A stretch of 64,000 bases of DNA. It comes from Stenopsyche tienmushanensis (taxonomy: Eukaryota; Arthropoda; Insecta; Trichoptera; Stenopsychidae). The translations under genes and the position numbers were made by a program. The notes under the pieces were generated by a model, which was not told the DNA's origin, made no database searches, and was given only the letters and a program-made list of their open reading frames with translations. This document shows positions 12,776-25,040 of the stretch, in pieces. The stretch spans positions 1,488,001 to 1,552,000 of the forward strand of contig WACJ01000551.1 of assembly GCA_008973525.1 (NCBI GenBank), given 5' to 3'. The stretch's first letter is position 1; each line of letters opens with the position of its first letter.

Positions 12776-15700
12776 ATGCAATCCAAGTCGAAATGTTACA
12801 GATAATCCATGTCTCAAATCCTGAACACATCTAATGCTATTGATTTGTTAAAGACATACTAGGATTTTTGCAGAAGGGTACCAATATTTCTTACTTTGCA
12901 TTACAATGGACACATTCAAAGCAGTGCCCATACTATAAATTCATATAATTAACACCGAATAAATTAAGCATTGTTTTCAAATATATTATCCATGAATTAT
13001 GTCAAAATTAAGCGCACGATTTTCAAGCCTATTAATTCGACATGACAGCTAGAACATGAGTTGAATGAATAACGCAAATCTTCCATTCATTCATACAATA
13101 TTTCCGCAATCATGGTACATATCTACTGTTATTTTAATGCCATATGATATCACAAAGTCTTGTTTACTATCGATATGCACGAAAAATATACACAGGATGT
13201 GGAGATGGGGAGAGGAGGCATGAAAAACCGCATGCTAACAGGACTTTGTCCAACATCACGTAATTTTCCGCAGTCATGTCATGCATGACCACACATTTAG
13301 AAAAGCTTAGTACTCATTTAGAATTTATTGGCATAAATGTATTTAACTCATAGGCGCCAGAGACGTCAACATCTACATGTCACTTTGACAGGCATCAAAT
13401 CTAAATGAGTCATTACTTGCAGCTTGTAGTGTAAATGTGTTAGAAAAAACTGATTAATTTCTATATTTGGCGATCAATTTGAACCAATCTATTTAATAAC
13501 TATATCTTGTACCAAAGCTGACAAGTATATTTAGATATTGCGCACCATTTGAGATAATTAAAGGGTTATTGTATTAAATAACATTACACAGATTTTGCTA
13601 CGAGATTTTTTGGTCCCTATTAATAATATAATTGCCTTTTTACAGTCCCTACTATGGAACAATTCCCGATTATTTTGACATGATTTTCATAGCGAATATG
13701 TACATGCTTTGAAAATTATGCTCACTAACCACACCTACTGTAGATTTGAGCCCAAGACGATTGAACCACGAATCCAAACACTAAATCATGATCCTAAACC
13801 TGCATCAATTCGATATTTGTACATTTGAATCATTTTAATAAAAATAGGAGACACAGTTTTGTTTGAATTGGCAAAATCAAAGACCCTAATACCTCGGACG
13901 AATACACTATGTTTTTTTAAAATATTTAAATGCAAATAAACTATGCGATTAACATTCATGCCCTGAAGAAAGAGCTCGTATGGAATTGAGGTCTCTGCGA
14001 ACATAATGATCGCAAAAAATGGTATTTTGAACCTTGGAAAAGGTTTTTCGCTGAAGGTTCTCACTTGGGCGCATAAAAACCTTGAAAACCTTTCGTTTTA
14101 TACATCTGCATTGATGATAAATTTGGCTCGACGTTTAACTATCATAATCATGTTCATTCAGGACGATTTAGGTCATGATGATATTTTGCATTGTATAATT
14201 ATAAAGAAAAAAATATTTTGTATGCCTCAAAACTTGAATAGAATCATTATTATCCATTTGTAAATATTAAGGATCTTATCCTTTTTTATTAATTTATTCA
14301 ACACATCTTAGTATCACAATAGCTTCGACGATCTCTCTCTCGATACCATTTTACAGGAGCTGGCCAGATCAAGTGTTACTAATTTAAACCCCGATAATTT
14401 TTTCAGTTTAATAAAATTTTATTTCAATATTTCAGAAAATATTTGAAATGATGTTATTAATCATACTGCTACTTTTAAATTGGCTCTTTAAAACCAAATC
14501 TGATGAATTTAATGAACGTGATAAACGGTTTGCGTTTCTATTAGCATTGAAGACTTGCCTTAAATCTTTTGCTATTTAATGGAGTTTTTGTAATATAAAA
14601 TATTTAAAATTTAAAATATATGGATTTAGCAAACATAGAGCTGACTGTTGCTTCGAAATTAAGACAGAAACTAAGCCTGGGTCTTGTTTAACATCGGCAA
14701 GCTTAGTTAATTGTTGATTCATAAACACGAGCAAAATACTACTTTTGGCGGTTACTTAGACTATGATTTAAGTAGTTCTTCGATTTTTCGTGATTGTAGC
14801 TTCAAATAGTCTCTTCATTCTCTATATTTCCAATTCTTTTGTTAACCGATACATGTGATAATTTTAAAAAATCATGCAGAAATATTTAGAATAAATATTT
14901 ATATTGAATTGAATCACGACTTGCTAGAAACGCATAAGTTGGCTATTCCAATATCGCATTGCCGTTTTCAATTACTTATCGAATTAACGACAATTCACTT
15001 TTTCGATAATGATACGTCGAATCGAGGTCAAAAGCGATTTCATAGTCAGCGATATAAATCACAGTAAAAACAGAAAACCCTAATAGTCAAGCGAAGAAAA
15101 ATGTTAAACGACAAAAAGAGATTGCCAAATCTCGTTCAACATTGCATACGTTCATTCATCAAAGTGCGACCTTCATCTTCATACAAAACAAGCACTTCCA
15201 AATTAATTACAATTTAAAAAAAACGATTTTCAATTTGTCCCAAACGACATTTTTTCATAAATCAGCTCAAGGATCGTTCGTGTACGATCCTTAAATCCAT
15301 TCGAGGCCTACACATTTCGCAATATTTAATTTATTCGATATGCTTAATATGCGTTATTTGAATATGCGATTAGGGCTCGTTTTTTGTGTTTCCCGAACCA
15401 GCATTATTAATCACGTCATTCGGCGAGATAAGGTTTCGTATAATATTGCAGTTAATGCGACCTCATATTATGAAGATTTTATCTTAATTTCGGCGGCCCA
15501 TTACACTCACAATTATTTAAAAGAATACCACATCACGAAAGTGTCTTCAAACCATCGAAATGATCGCAACTCCGAAGTTATTAAATGCTCTTCGATTTGA
15601 AATCTCATAGCAAACGGCGCAAATAAAATCATTATTGCCATTAGGCGAAGAACCTGCTATAAAAAATTATAGTTCTTCAACAATTTCAGACCTTGGCTGT

Positions 15701-17582
15701 AATAATAAAAATATTTCCATATTGAGAAACAATCGATTCCGTGCATCTGCGATGAAGCAATCTACATGGCAAATTGCACTGAACGAAATTGAATATTTTT
15801 AAGGTCGATTTATTTAAAAAAAGGGCTTGAATTGTGCAGATATGTAGTATTAGATATTACGAAATTAGAGAACAAATAATGGATTTCATAGTACAATTTG
15901 CCCTAATATTCTAATTTTAGAAAAATGTGTGCCCAAACATATTTTTAAAATTTATTTCATGAAATACCGACAATCTTTTATCAAAGCAATTTTATATTTT
16001 CTGTTTCAATTAAAAATATTGCCAAACATTCAATTCGTCTACTGTTTCAAAGTATACCAATATATTTTTAAATATGAAGTATTATTGCAAATAACATAAA
16101 TTATCTACGATTTTAGATCTTTAAGATGACATTTTTATAAAAATTTTAAAAAATGGCAATAATGGCAGACATTATTTCAGGGAAATCCATTAATTCTATT
16201 GATTTTCTTCAATGACCTTCAAGAATCATGATTCTTCTGAAGCAATTTATTCTGAATATAAGATAGAAAAATCATATAATCTTATATTCTTCTATTAAGA
16301 ATTGGTTTTTTCGCCAATTTAAACTACCATTGAGGTGTTCAATTTATTCTATTTACATGACATAAAAATGAAATGTAAGAATATTTATTATATCTTGCTA
16401 CAGACTGAAATGAATAGATTATTTGAATTTAGAGAAATTCTTAAACATTTTATTCATTATTGAATCCAACAAGTAGTCCACACAAAATCTTAAAAGTCTA
16501 AACTTTGATTGAATTTCCATTTAAAAATTTGAAGCAGCGCGTGGCATTAAATGGCTAAGACCTGCGTTGGTCATGATTCAGGAGGCAATAATCATCGAAT
16601 ATTATTCATCATTCATATTTTTTAATTAGAACGTGAATTCACAAGCATAACGTCAAAAATTGCTAAAATGTGCGCTCATACTGTGAATACGTAAACAATT
16701 TGATTGCAGAAATTGGATATTCCAACTAGGTTAACACAACAGCTAATCGGCGATACTTGGATAGGTAGCATGACTCATATTGTACGATTCCTTACTATTT
16801 TTATGCTGATAAACACATCAGGCTTTCGCATGTTACTTTTTAACTTAAAGTCTTCAAATAAAGTTCTTGAATCTGAAAGTTTTCTCAAAAATAATATTCG
16901 ACACAACAATGAATAATCAGAACTTAATCACTTGGAATATTGTTTGAAAAAAATTGAATTGAAATACTGAAAACTGTTAGACTTATGACACTTCGAATCA
17001 TTAATATTTGTTAAGTGGTTATATTTTTAAATGAAACTTTTTAGCCTCTAGGAAAAGTTGATTTTATGCATTGCTTTTTTTCCATCAGTTAATGGAAATA
17101 CGGTAATTAGCTAAAATATTGCGCCATTTTGTGTAATATATAATAAAATAAACTTGCTACTTGCTACGAGTTTCATGTTTATGTTTGAAAATGTTTATTT
17201 ATTATAAAGTAAAATTATATATAAAATATCTCACAACTTAAAGATATTCTAATAAAGCAAAATTTCATGAAAGCCTTTGACTTATTTTGTAATAAAGAAT
17301 TATTCAGTTTGGCAAAACAATTTCCCACTGAAATAAATTGCAAGCTAAAAGGGCAAATACATCAAAAATAGATTTTATAATCGTATTCACGACAAATAAA
17401 ATATTTCGCTTGAGTACATCGCAAGTAGTCGACCTCAAAATTTGCTTCTCAATGTAACTGTCAGAAATAAAATATTGAAAAAAATAAATGGCGTTCATCT
17501 GAGGACATTTGGCCCTATCAAACTGCGATTTCATAAGACTCGTGAATATTCGTAGCATTATTTCGAACTAAACTTTGACATT

Positions 17583-18006
17583 TCAAACAATACTAGACGA
17601 GCATAAAATTTGGTTATATTTGTTTATAAGCGGCTTCGTTACATGCGACCGTGTAAATTTGACATAATTGATGTACGGTGCCGTATCATATTTCATATGA
17701 TAGTCTGGAAGATTTGTTGATCCCAAATTTTGCCTGGAATTAATCACAATGTAAATATAATCTAATTTATATGTTCCTTTTTGAAATTCATCTGCGGCCC
17801 CATGAGACATCTCGATGTATACGTTGCTCTAGAGCTGGAAGCTGCAGTGTTAATGTCGTGAAAGTTTCGTCCGATGATTCCACCTCATCAGAACTGTCGG
17901 CGAACGATGATATTTTGCTCGACGTAAAAAAAGCGATCGTGTCATGACGGCACAAAAAATAGTAGGTATTTCGCGTACGAGGCCGAGCCGGTTCGCATGT
18001 AGCCAT
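17583..18006 (-). other. Two overlapping unidentified ORFs (72 and 75 codons)
   Basis: On the minus strand an ORF from 18006 to 17788 begins MATCEPARPRTRN and has an acidic Ser-rich stretch (SSDEVESSDE). A second ORF in another frame runs from 17810 to 17583 (MSHGAADEFQKGTYKLDYIY). Codon use of the first looks more gene-like than most short ORFs here, and the local GC content is raised. No family is recognised, and no clean splice sites join them. It could be a lone exon, a decayed gene or chance. Confidence 0.2.
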
Positions 18007-18479
18007 TAGCCACTGTCTGCTAACGCTGACTTTAAATGTTGAAAAGGGCGTACGGCCTCAGAACCTTCGAAGATTTCGAAACGCATACAAAAATTGGCGG
18101 GCAGATAATTCAGCTAAATAATTGGTCACGGCTGACGGTACATGCGCGCATACAGGCGCCACAGGGCGTCCATAAAGTCACTTGGACCAAAAAAACGCAC
18201 ATGAATTTCTATTTTTTTATAGCCTTTATACAAACCTTTAGAGAGTCTAAAAGAGAGAAATGGAGTACATCAAGATTTCCTAACCTTAATATATTTTTAA
18301 AATATGGCTGCCACTCACAATTCCACATGTTTAGACTATAGTCTAGATATGAGTTTATATGGTTAAATAGCTTGAGTTTAGTTGAATAAAATATATAAAA
18401 GTATAAAGCCTCAATTTTGAAAACTCAAAAGTAGTCATATTTCCAATCAGTCGTCTCGATCCAGCTGTAGGCTGATTTC

Positions 18480-18745
18480 GTGAATTTGAAAGAGTAAATA
18501 CTGAAGTGATCAATAAAGTCAGGCATGGCATCCTATGAGTAACTGAAAGTTTAACCATATATAAATAAAATAGTGATAACTTTGCTACTCACTCCTAAAA
18601 TTCCTATTAAAATAACCTTATCATAAATTTATTACATGCAGAAGATAATGGACATTTTTCATAGGAAAACCCTTTCCCTAGAAATCTCTCCTATTGAGAT
18701 CTCCTACTTCGAATAACGAATATTGTAACTTAAGAAGAATAATAA
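18480..18745 (+). repeat. SINE-like body copy with shared upstream block
   Basis: Begins near GTAAATACTGAAGTGATCAA (18495), shared with 9771, and continues to CCCTTTCCCTAGAAATCTCT, CCTATTGAGATCTCCTACTT, CGAATAACGAATATTG and CTTAAGAAGAATAA, which line up with the SINE body and tail. Moderately diverged. Confidence 0.45.
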
Positions 18746-21700
18746 ATCTACCCCATTTATATACTATATTTTTAAATACGCTTTATTTATGATCCTATGG
18801 TTTCCACAATCTATTATAATGAAGTCTAGCAGAAAAAATAGTTTTATCCTGCATCTGTTGATTAAAACATTAATATATATTTCAATAACCTCATCCTTGT
18901 TAGACCGTATATTGAAGATGAAAAACCATCACATAATGGTCTGTTATATTGAGAGCTTATGTCAAATCTATAGATTATATATTTTAACACGATGGTTGTG
19001 TAACTTAAAATACTCTATTTCCAAATCGCAAAAATATCACCAATAACAAATGTGAGGTATGTATACGCACATAATCTTTGTGCGTAGATAAAGCTTAGAT
19101 ATGGTGATATGAAATGGAGATATGAACATGCGAAAGACTGAAAATATTGGATTAGTTTATGGCTTCGATATATATTTAAATATTCGAAAACATACATAAA
19201 CAAACCATTCGCATTTAAATAATTCAGCAATTCAGATGGTCTTAACAGCTCAAACATTTTTGCTATCTAAAATTGATTGAAAGCTATTTATATATGTATT
19301 ATCGGTCGACGACGCGGATTTTATTATCCCAAATTGTGCAATTGATTTACCGCAAATCACTGATTAGTTCGAATTCAAATCTCAAAGTGAATTTATCTGA
19401 TTTTGTTCAATGTCAGGAGTCTCCAAATATTAGTTATTGTGTTTCTTAATTGTATTATTTTGTATAATTTACTTATATTGTGTATTTTAACAATGCAATT
19501 AAAATAAACTATAACGGGCTGGATATCGGGCATGTCCGGTCTGCTACCAATCAATACCAAACCGCGAGTAGCATAAATCCGGCCCACGGGCCACAGTTTT
19601 GGAACCCTATGTTAGTGCATAGTCATTTATTGTAAGTTTTAAATTCAAATTGTGAAACAAACACCGTAGCTTCAAATTTGGAAGATCAAAATTTTTGATA
19701 TTTCTGATCTCGATCCAAGTTTATTATCAAATCTGGAAAGCAACAGAAAAACACGAAATTATGGATATGGCACCTTACGAAGAAGATATTTACGCTATTC
19801 TAGTTATTTTATAAACACCAGCCTCCGGATAACATGTAAGAAAAATTTGCATTACAATAGCAATATGATATGCCAATATGATAAGCTTGCGAGCGAAAAG
19901 TATTGTATGAATGCTTTAAGATCACACTGTATTGTAATATTATATCGTATGTAAATGCTTACATTCTTGTTAAAAGCACGAATATGCATACTGTAATAAA
20001 ATTTCGATAGCAGTAAAAATACAGGTTTTATGGTGTATTTACTAGATTGGTGCCTTATATGTCCCGTCCACGTATGTACACGTAGAAAATTAGAACTTTC
20101 TGATACAAAAGGCTGTCTTGGTTTGTGAAATGACATTGATATTAGATTGCATTTATGGCAGTGTGCTTTTTTGATTCATCACAATTGATTGTATTGGCTT
20201 CAATGTCATCAATCGCATACTTTTTCGGATATTCGACGAGCAGACGGATTGTGCAACGGAGACCTTTGCGTTAAAGCGGCGATTTCATCAGAAGAATCTG
20301 CATAGGAACGCATAGAGAAGGCCAAATTGCCTCAGAACGTCCAATCGTCAAGAACAGGAAAGACGTTGAGGTCCGCGTATAAATTTGGAAATTTAGTACC
20401 CAAGACATCTTGTGTGACTTGAATTTATTAATCCTGTTCTTTCGGTAACGACCGATGACTTTCGATTGATGTCGAGATAATGTTCTACGACTCAATTCCT
20501 ATTAGATTGATGAATTTGCAACAGTTTGGGCTGTCCACGTAAATGCCATAAAGAAGTAGAAATCGCTCATCGATGTTTTTGCCTTCACGGATATATAGAT
20601 TTGCTGGTTGATTTCGGCCAATTAAAAAGCACAAGTCTAAATTATAACCGAGATTTAGAAAGCAACTGTAATAACCGGCTGTAAAATATATTGCCTCGGT
20701 TGAATTTGTACCGTTATTGGAAAATTTCGCAGGCACAAAATAACAGCATTCTAAAATATGCATAAATAAAGAATCACAGATATGCATATCAAACTGAACC
20801 GTTCGAAGCATCGTTTACAGGTCATCATCATTAACATATCCGAGAGGTCTGAAATTCTATAAAATTTGATGGAATAACAATTTGAAAATTTGTCAACGTG
20901 CAACAATCGGAATGCTCGCATCGATGGCCAAAAACAGCTTGAAAAACGCATCTTTTAGCATATCATAAGCATAATACAACGCTATGAATCTCATTACGGA
21001 AGAAAATGTGAGGCTTTATCTCATGAAATCAAGAGATCCATGAAAAAACTGCTTACAAACCCTGAAAAATGGATTCGATCCTCATCGTTCGTATTAAATT
21101 CTAATGCCAATGATAAAACCCCACTCCCACCCACCCAGCATTAAAAGCGCCACGCCTACAATTGGCAAAAAACGCAGTGCAAAATAATTCGCAAAGTCGG
21201 TATGTCCATATATGGAAAAAGCCGACAAGAAAATTGGCATTCACGCAGAAATTCGCTATACCCACTGTACAGACGATTCGATTATCGAAACACATTTGAC
21301 TACTGTACGCAGCCGCTGAACCAAATAAAACAGGTTCGTGCGTCTCCTTCTCTCCGGGTCGCTCTCTTTATTCGATTTGCATTAATCCAGCGATTCTCAA
21401 ACCTAATATCCTTGAAATTCATACTGAATATTGGAATGCTGCGGTATTAGACGAATCAATGATTTTTGTTCCGAATCAACTGTTTCTTGCGGATTCAAAC
21501 CGCAATATTTTTGTCCCGTGGTTCCAAATAAATTGTATTTTTGTATGGAAACATATTGCTTGCTATCAACCTACCGTCTTCTATAAAGCACAAAAATGTT
21601 TTTATGGGAAAAAATTGTGATTTTTAAGAGCCGAATGTTCGTGATTGCTATCCGAGATTTGTTTTGCGCAATAAAAACGTGATTTTTTACGCCGTTTCAT

Positions 21701-22461
21701 GAGTAATTCCGGTTCCATTATTTCTATTCGTGCTTCCAATTCGTTATTGAATCTATAATGTGGGGTGAAAATGACCTAATGCGAAAACTCGTGAGTCGCG
21801 TGATGCTATAGCAGGATTAATTACAACCCTTTATGCCGCGAAGATGTATGACGCGAACGCGCAAACACAAACATTGGAAGAATCGAGATCGCGACCCTTA
21901 TTAAATAAAATCATTAAATGCTGGAAAGACTAATAAAGTTGAATAGGTACATCAACATGGCTGATTTCCAGTAATTATCATAGCATAAAAATAATAATTT
22001 ATGTGGAAGGTCTATTTAGGGCACAATAATAAGATAAAATGGCAAATGATAAAACAATATCCTGTATTATCAAAATAAAATACCACTTAAATATCGCAAA
22101 TAACAGGTTTTGGAAAGGACAATTTTGATAAAATCCTTTGAAATACCGCGCAATACCAAGATCGATTATACACAAGTTGTTATTTATCGGTTTAAAGTTT
22201 TTTGATAAAAAAACTTGATTCTGCCATATTTCGAAGAAGGTCTTCTTACTGCTGCAGAATTTTATTAGCATATCAACGAAAGCAACTGCGATAACGCAAT
22301 ATTAAGAAAAATATTCTAAACACATGAAGTAGATGACGACATTATAAATCAGTGATTCTCAAAAAGTCGAAAAAAATATGTGGACTTAATTTTTATTACA
22401 TATTTTCTTTTTAAGTTAAATTATATTAAAAAAAAATAATATTGAAAATAAATTTAGTTAG

Positions 22462-22716
22462 TTAATTTTTCCCTAGAAAAATGTTTATAATTATACGCGT
22501 TTTACTCATAATATTTGAAAGCTCTCTTTGAGTGGCAAATCTAAAGGGGGAGGGACATTTTTCTCCCTTTGTCTCATACAAATATGATGTCGAAAACTGT
22601 GACAAAATTTTCAGTGCCTTCGTGTGAAGAGCTGGATATTCCTCTTGGGCAGAAATCCAAAAGTCCTCCATGGTTATTTCGGAAAATTTAAGTTTTAAAG
22701 TACGATCAGTTGACAA
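22462..22716 (-). pseudogene. C-terminal fragment of hAT (ZBED5-like) transposase
   Basis: This 84-codon open stretch carries the region just before and within the hAT dimerisation domain (LKLKFSEITMEDFWIS, EEYPALHTKALKILSQFST). The family normally continues with a CE-GFS motif and a basic NKKRNRL-like tail; here those residues are degraded. The upstream part of the same protein lies at about 23.42-24.15 kb, separated by a 630-bp insert. Confidence 0.75.
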
Positions 22717-22776
22717 TGAGACTAATTATTCGTCTTCGGCGTACAAAAATTCACAATGCAATGTATCAATCGTTGC

Positions 22777-23406
22777 CAGGGTCGTAACTAGGGCGTGGCA
22801 AAGCAGGCGCCCGCCACGGGCGCAACTGGGCTTGGGGCGCAAAACGCAGACTACCGACCCGGTCGAGAGTTGTGCATGGTTTTTATTTTACTCAACCTTT
22901 CTACTTTACATGAATCAACACTGATTGACTCTGTCTGTTTTTATAATATATGCTAAGTTGTCTAATCTTCTTTTCTTCATTATTACTATGTTCGTGTATG
23001 GCATCCGATCACGAGCCGCTCACTTGTTATATCAGCGGCCCGAAAAGCGGACCGATTGAGCATACAAACCGTTTGGCCACTCCGTCCTCTTTTAGGGCCT
23101 TTTGCGGCATTTTCTATGATCTGTACGATCACGGAAGCAACATTCTTCTACATGCTTCAACATGCTTCTAGACACTTTCTATCACAGTATTTTTTACAAC
23201 AGTGACCGCCATCTATACGTTAGGTCGTTTTTTTTTTGGACTGTCTATACGTTTTTTTTTGGACTGTCTTTGTATATTCTTTTAAAACATACATTATAAT
23301 AGTATGAGTTAACTTTAAAAAATAAATTGGATTTCGTGGTGGGGGAGGGGGGGGGCGTTGAGTTAGATATTTGCCACGGGCGCTTCATACCCTAGTTACG
23401 GCTCTG
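22777..23406 (+). mobile_element. Non-autonomous hAT element (630 bp) nested in the older hAT, TSD ATCGTTGC
   Basis: It begins CAGGGTCGTAACTAGGG; its right end read in reverse is CAGAGCCGTAACTAGGG. The flanks are exact 8-bp duplications ATCGTTGC (22769-22776; 23407-23414). Subterminal GCCACGGGCGC occurs near both ends. The interior has an open frame on the plus strand around 22.99-23.17 kb with the peptide [10 protein letters not shown]...[10 protein letters not shown], shared with the copies at 36.7 and 44.0 kb. A run of G (23341-23355, interrupted once) lies near the right end. No transposase is encoded. Confidence 0.88.
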
Positions 23407-23414
23407 ATCGTTGC

Positions 23415-24150
23415 AAATGGATTTCATATCCAGTCATAATTTTCTATATTTAGGGAAGGAAAATAATGAGCAATATTTTCTTCCAATAAAGTTAAATTTT
23501 CTATTATTGCGGAAATAATTCCCTCGGGAATATTTTCGTTAAGTGAAGGAAACATATCTATTTTTTCTATTATTCGATTTTTCCAAAGAGTTATTTTTTT
23601 CGAAATCCTGTCATTTTGTCAATGGATGTCAAAAAAATCGTTTTTTCCTTGAATGCTTGTGTTAACTTTATTTAAGTAATTAAAAATATCTGCTAAATAT
23701 GTCACTTTAGCACACCAATCATTATTTTGAAGACGTTTTACAAAATAATTCATATCTTCATTTCGAAAAAAAATAACAATTAATTCTTAAGTTCTATAAA
23801 TCGATATAAAATTTTACCCCTAGATAACCACCTGACTTCAATGTGAAAAATCAAGCACTCGTACTTAGCTTCCATAGAAATACAAAGATTTTTAAATATG
23901 CGTATTTTTAAAGGTCTTGATTTTATGAAATTCACCATATTTACAACTTGATCTGGATATAGATAGATAGAGAATCAAAAAAATCTTGTCCTGTCGTATG
24001 CTCGCTAATTTCTTTGCAGCATAGATATTGATTAACTCTTTCGTTGATTTTCATAATTTCGTCAATGACTTTTTCGGTTTTCACTATTTTATAGAATTTT
24101 TCGTTTTAACCATTTTTTCGCGATGCATTTGTAACAAGCTCGCGGTGCAC
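23415..24150 (-). pseudogene. Middle part of hAT (ZBED5-like) transposase, degraded
   Basis: Conceptual translation of the minus strand in shifting frames gives conserved blocks: NFIKSRPLKIR, EVRWLSRGKIL, a hydrophobic ELK-L--FF segment, LADIFNYLN, SIQGKNDF, KITLWKNRI and MFPSLNEN. These occur in this order in ZBED5/FAM200-type hAT transposases. Stop codons interrupt it (for example after the ELK segment), so no full protein is made. The N-terminal BED finger region is not recognisable. Confidence 0.7.
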
Positions 24151-24719
24151 CAGTTGAGAACCACTGTTATAAATGATAATAATAGCGATGAATTTTGTTA
24201 ATAATGCAAATAAATTGAAGAATTTTCAGATCCTAATCATAATTCCAAATGATGAAAACAAAACTGATATTGATGAACCAGAATTAGCAAGTTAGTAAGT
24301 ATTAAGATTGCGTAATTAAATGTGTAATATTGTCATATAAAATACATCCTAGTATTTTACATATTTCTGTTTAGACAATGGTACGAAACAAATCTACTGT
24401 GTAAACCGAACATTTGTGTAACTCGGCCGATCTTATTTTTGCACGGGGATACGTTCCAAAGACTTAAGGTCCAAAAAAATATGTCTGTATAAAAATGGTA
24501 CACAGGTTCCATTGTTTAAAATCAAATCAAAATCAAAATATGAAAGAAGTCATATATGTGCAAAACTTTCAATTAAAATCTGACTAATGACGCAGCATAT
24601 GTTTAGGCTGCAACATATCATATATGGCGCATGATAAACAACGAATCAATTTGTATTTATATTATTTTGAATATTTTAGCCGCGTTTAAGTCAAACTATC
24701 TCTATACAGTTTCTTGACA

Positions 24720-25040
24720 GTGTTAGTTCAAAACCGAGCATATATGATAATGGATCGTAAGGACAAAGTGATTCGTCAATATGCGTGTTGGAGGGTGTTT
24801 ATGCATTCGCACACATTGCTTCTCTCCCTCCAGAGAGGTCCTCGTTGTTCCTATGGCAACGCATCCTATGAGAGGAAGCGAGCCCGGAGGTTTGCAAATT
24901 AATCCGGAGGAGGAGTCTGGAGTGACCAATCAGAGGCCACGCGAAAATTTTACCGTCCGCGGATTGGCAATCTTCAGCGCGCGCGCTATCAGATTAGCCT
25001 TTTATCAATTCAATATGGAGGCTTTCGTTTGCGTATTTTT
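24720..25040. promoter_or_regulatory. GC-rich promoter-like island with X-box and CCAAT box
   Basis: Elevated GC with CpGs (GCGCGCGC near 24.98 kb). It contains GTTCCTATGGCAAC at 24847-24860, which fits the RFX X-box consensus RYYNYY-N(1-3)-RRNRAC, and CCAATCAG at about 24926, an NF-Y-type site. Such a pair is common in animal promoters, X-boxes mainly in ciliary genes. No coding exon is recognised next to it, so the target gene and direction are unknown. Confidence 0.4.

Larger units (their letters stand above)
12181..22349. other. AT-rich DNA, no identified gene
   Basis: Holds SINE-like copies (12.65, 18.5 kb; a weak head-like piece at 13735-13790 and a weak body piece at 19720-19780). On the minus strand near 19611 the sequence GGGTTCCAAAACTGTGGCCC followed by GTGGGCCGG resembles a hAT end, but its partner was not found. 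A CAGCGATTCTCAAACC motif at about 21391 is another lone hAT-like end. ORFs of up to 108 codons at 20.27-20.95 kb overlap one another in different frames and match nothing known to me. Confidence 0.4.
22350..24166 (-). mobile_element. hAT transposon relic with ZBED5-like transposase, TSD TTATAAAT
   Basis: The ends are CAGTGATTCTCAA (22350) and, on the minus strand, CAGTGGTTCTCAA (24166). Both flanks carry the 8-bp duplication TTATAAAT (22342-22349; 24167-24174), diagnostic of hAT. The minus strand encodes a decayed transposase of the ZBED5/GTF2IRD2-like kind. From about 24.0 kb downward one can read blocks such as NFIKSRPLKIRIFKNLC, EVRWLSRGKIL, LADIFNYLN and SIQGKNDF, then WIRNPFATI-like residues, and after a foreign insert LKLKFSEITMEDFW and EEYPALHTKALKILSQFST near 22.5-22.7 kb. 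Several stops and frameshifts show it is inactive. A second hAT element sits inside it (separate entry). Confidence 0.88.

Noticed and set aside
20271..20951. Three overlapping minus-strand ORFs (66-108 codons) as a small gene
   Set aside because: They sit in different frames, have no shared exon structure and resemble no family; length is within chance for this window.
23341..23355. G-run as a functional G-quadruplex
   Set aside because: It lies inside the 630-bp hAT-type element and is much shorter in the sister copy at 44.0 kb, so it is probably slippage.
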